Position numbers and translations under genes: made by a program
Shown here: positions 15,333 to 17,068 of the stretch, in pieces
Position numbering within the stretch: the first letter of the stretch is position 1
Layout: each line of letters starts with the position of its first letter
Notes under the pieces: model-generated
The model's input: only the letters and a program-made list of their open reading frames with translations
Databases searched by the model: none
What the model was told of the DNA's origin: nothing
Assembly: GCA_040235495.1 (NCBI GenBank)
Contig: JBECKV010000206.1
Span: 1 to 17,068, forward strand
Length of the DNA stretch: 17,068 nt
Direction: 5' to 3'
Source: HB2-32-21 sp040235495
Lineage (GTDB): Bacteria > Pseudomonadota > Gammaproteobacteria > Pseudomonadales > Porticoccaceae

Positions 15333-15605
15333 ATGACTCCAAGCACCACCATTCCGGCCAGGGGCGGCGAAAAGCCACAGGGACGTCTCCTGCCACATCG
15401 TTGCGAGCGATTTTTCAAGCTCGATCACGCCTGGTATTTCACCACCCGCGAAGGATTCTCAATGGGTCCGTTTGACTCCCAAGAACTGGCCGCGCGTGGC
15501 GCCAAGGACTACCTCGCCTTTGTCAAAAAAGCTGACGCACATGTCCTCAAGGCCTTGAGACCGGCACCGCACAAAATACCAAAACCGAGTGCCAAGCACG
15601 TCTGA
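15333..15605 (+). CDS. Small DUF6316-like protein
   Basis: This 90-residue protein has the conserved core CERFFKLDHAWYFTTREG followed by GPFDSQELAARGAKDYLAFV (together about 24-65), which resembles the DUF6316 family as I recall it. The N-terminal 20 residues and the Lys/Pro-rich, basic C-terminal tail (KALRPAPHKIPKPSAKHV) look flexible. There is no signal peptide or membrane segment. The aromatic WYF and TREG...GPF pattern hints at a small beta-rich fold, but the function is unknown. The ATG at 15333 was chosen over the in-frame TTG three codons earlier. Neither has a clear Shine-Dalgarno site. It lies 124 bases after ctpA, where many relatives carry yibQ, and converges on hisF with a 23-base gap. 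TATAAA at 15298-15303 is a possible -10 element without a good -35. Confidence 0.7.
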   Translation: MTPSTTIPARGGEKPQGRLLPHRCERFFKLDHAWYFTTREGFSMGPFDSQELAARGAKDYLAFVKKADAHVLKALRPAPHKIPKPSAKHV

Positions 15606-15628
15606 CCGCGATTCAAGGCACCGAACAC

Positions 15629-16402
15629 TCAACGCACCTCGATTCCCCGCGCGGCCATATATTGCTTGGCTTCCTGAATACTGTGTTCGCCGAAATGAAA
15701 TATGCTCGCGGCCAATACGGCGTCCGCGCCCCCTTCCTTGATGCCTTCAACCAGGTGCCACAGATTGCCAACGCCGCCCGAAGCGATTACCGGGATGCAT
15801 ACCGCATCGCTGACCGCACGGGTTAGCGCCAGATCAAAACCACTTTTAGTGCCGTCTCTATCCATGCTGGTCAGCAGGATTTCACCGGCCCCGTAACCGG
15901 CCATCAGTTTGGCCCACTCTAGCGCGTCGATCCCCGTGGGCTGACGGCCTCCGTGGGTAAATATCTCCCATCTCGGCGGCTGTTCACCCGGATTGACACG
16001 CTTGGCATCAATGGCCACGACAATGCATTGGGAGCCAAACCTGTCGGCAGCCTGCTTGACGAACTCGGGGTTTTTAACCGCCGCGGAATTAATGCCGACT
16101 TTATCCGCGCCAGCACTCAGCAGCGCCCTGATATCCTCCAGGGTGCGCACACCACCGCCAACCGTGAGCGGGATAAATACTTCACTGGCGATGGCCTCCA
16201 CCGTGTGTATCGTCGTGTCCCGCTGCTCGTGGCTGGCGGTAATATCGAGAAAGGTGATTTCGTCGGCGCCCTCATCGTCATAGCGCCGCGCCACTTCCAC
16301 CGGATCGCCGGCATCCCGAATGTCGACGAACCTTACCCCTTTAACAACGCGCCCGGCATCGACATCCAGGCAGGGAATGATGCGTTTCGCCAAAGCAGAC
16401 AT
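15629..16402 (-). CDS. hisF: Imidazole glycerol phosphate synthase cyclase subunit HisF
   Basis: HisF is a TIM-barrel enzyme that, with the glutaminase HisH, converts PRFAR plus ammonia to imidazole glycerol phosphate and AICAR in histidine and purine metabolism. The 257-residue protein has the catalytic aspartates D13 (IIPCLDVDAGRVVKG) and D132 (VVAIDAKR), equivalent to the usual D11 and D130, and phosphate-binding loops VGGGVRT, KVGINSAAV and IASGGVGN. I chose the ATG at 16402 because it gives the family length and has GAG at about seven bases. A TTG at 16417 would add five residues. No other his gene is in the window on the downstream side, and the gene to its right is not a his gene. Confidence 0.98.
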   Translation of the reverse strand: MSALAKRIIPCLDVDAGRVVKGVRFVDIRDAGDPVEVARRYDDEGADEITFLDITASHEQRDTTIHTVEAIASEVFIPLTVGGGVRTLEDIRALLSAGADKVGINSAAVKNPEFVKQAADRFGSQCIVVAIDAKRVNPGEQPPRWEIFTHGGRQPTGIDALEWAKLMAGYGAGEILLTSMDRDGTKSGFDLALTRAVSDAVCIPVIASGGVGNLWHLVEGIKEGGADAVLAASIFHFGEHSIQEAKQYMAARGIEVR

Positions 16403-16476
16403 ACTTTTCTCATTCAATATGGGTTGAAAACAGGGCTTTCACCCCGGGAGCGAGACCAGGCTTTACGGAGTCTCGA

Positions 16477-17068
16477 CTAGAATTTTCTTTTTAACACCAG
16501 AGCACCGGACTGTTCACTCATGTCCACTTTGCTCAGAAAGGAATTTCCCAAAAGTATATTGACCGGAAAATCGCCATCGACCACGGTGGCGGCAACATTG
16601 TGAATGGTTATCGCGCCGATACTTACTCGCTGGAGATCAACGATATAGGTTTTGACGATGCCACCAGCGGTGCTGGCGACGGAAACGGTGCTTTTACCGA
16701 GGTCGATACCAAACTCACGGGCGTGGTTGAGATTCATCGCCACTGAAGTCGCACCCGTGTCGATCATGAACTCGGCCGGCTGGCCGTTGATCGCGCCACG
16801 GGCATAGAAATGGCCATTGCGGCTGCGCGGCAGGGTCACCGTTGGCGGCGCCTCGGCTGATTTGAAGCTGGAGGAAATACGCTGGGATACCCGCATGGTG
16901 GTGCGCTGGCCATCGATGACGAGCACGGCCTGCTTGCTGCTACTGCTGATGAGCTTGACGCCTTCGGGACTGGTTTCACCGGCTTTAAGCAAGCGGGTTT
17001 CGCCATTGATGGTCAACATGGCCTTGTCCTTGAATAGCCCATTGGCAACCACCTCCGTGGCCGCGTGG
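16477..17068 (-). CDS. Retropepsin-like aspartic protease, TIGR02281-type (5' end outside window)
   Basis: The reading frame runs off the right edge, so the N-terminus is missing. The visible part contains one retropepsin-like domain: the catalytic loop EFMIDTGATSVAMN (16761-16759 encodes the Asp) sits in the context RNGHFYARGAINGQPAEF, and the domain ends with NILLGNSFLSKVDM, the typical last strand. An upstream segment (MLTINGETRLLKAGETSPEGVKLISS) resembles the small N-terminal domain of this family. The residues at the edge (HAATEVVANG) look like the end of a signal peptide, which would place the protein in the periplasm or membrane. A GTG at 17052 is not a likely true start. It reads in the same direction as hisF, 74 bases ahead of it, with a CGAGAC/GTCTCG inverted repeat (16451-16475) in the gap but no U-run. 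Substrate unknown. Confidence 0.88.
   Translation of the reverse strand, partial: HAATEVVANGLFKDKAMLTINGETRLLKAGETSPEGVKLISSSSKQAVLVIDGQRTTMRVSQRISSSFKSAEAPPTVTLPRSRNGHFYARGAINGQPAEFMIDTGATSVAMNLNHAREFGIDLGKSTVSVASTAGGIVKTYIVDLQRVSIGAITIHNVAATVVDGDFPVNILLGNSFLSKVDMSEQSGALVLKRKF

Noticed and set aside
15176..15418. 80-codon minus-strand open frame between ctpA and the DUF6316-like gene
   Set aside because: It overlaps the ends of both sense genes, lacks a ribosome site and shows no family features.
1..17068. Defence island, mobile element, prophage or CRISPR in this window
   Set aside because: All recognised genes are housekeeping or envelope genes in conserved order. There are no transposase, integrase, spacer-repeat or toxin-antitoxin signatures and no abrupt shift in base composition by eye.

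Overview
The window is a gene-dense stretch of gammaproteobacterial core chromosome, moderately G+C-rich by eye. The evidence is the block glnA / DUF4124 / ntrB / ntrC, the block yibN-grxC-secB divergent from gpmI-envC-ctpA, a ThiI with a C-terminal rhodanese domain, and hisF. The arrangement resembles Pseudomonas-like and marine gammaproteobacterial lineages more than enteric bacteria. I cannot name a genus. I found no tRNA, rRNA, insertion sequence, prophage, CRISPR array or toxin-antitoxin pair.

Layout: (1) Bases 71-4419, minus strand: thiI, typA, a small Cys-rich GDCCVxC-type protein, and thpR, all reading leftward. A good sigma-70-like promoter lies between thiI and typA. (2) Bases 4420-4815: a 396-base divergent regulatory region with an NtrC-like operator, a near-perfect sigma-54 (-24/-12) promoter and a leader hairpin in front of glnA. 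(3) Bases 4816-9602, plus strand: glnA, a strong intrinsic terminator, an exported DUF4124 protein, then ntrB and ntrC overlapping by ATGA. A second NtrC-like operator lies ahead of ntrB. (4) Bases 9636-10903, minus strand: yibN (rhodanese-like), grxC and secB as a tight operon converging on ntrC. (5) Bases 11124-15208, plus strand: gpmI, envC and ctpA. (6) Bases 15333-15605: a small DUF6316-like protein. (7) Bases 15629-17068, minus strand: hisF and the 3' part of a retropepsin-like aspartic protease that runs off the right edge.

How it fits together: GlnA assimilates ammonium. NtrB and NtrC sense nitrogen status and drive glnA from the sigma-54 promoter, and the operator ahead of ntrB suggests autoregulation. 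GlnA keeps the tyrosine (Y397) that GlnE adenylylates in this subfamily. EnvC and CtpA act in the envelope on peptidoglycan hydrolase control and periplasmic proteolysis. SecB and GrxC serve export and thiol redox.

I found no new multi-gene system. The points most worth a second look are the paired NtrC-like sites, a YibN rhodanese without its catalytic cysteine, the GDCCVxC protein behind typA, the DUF4124 protein inside the glnA-ntrBC locus, and the local synteny break where yibQ would be expected.
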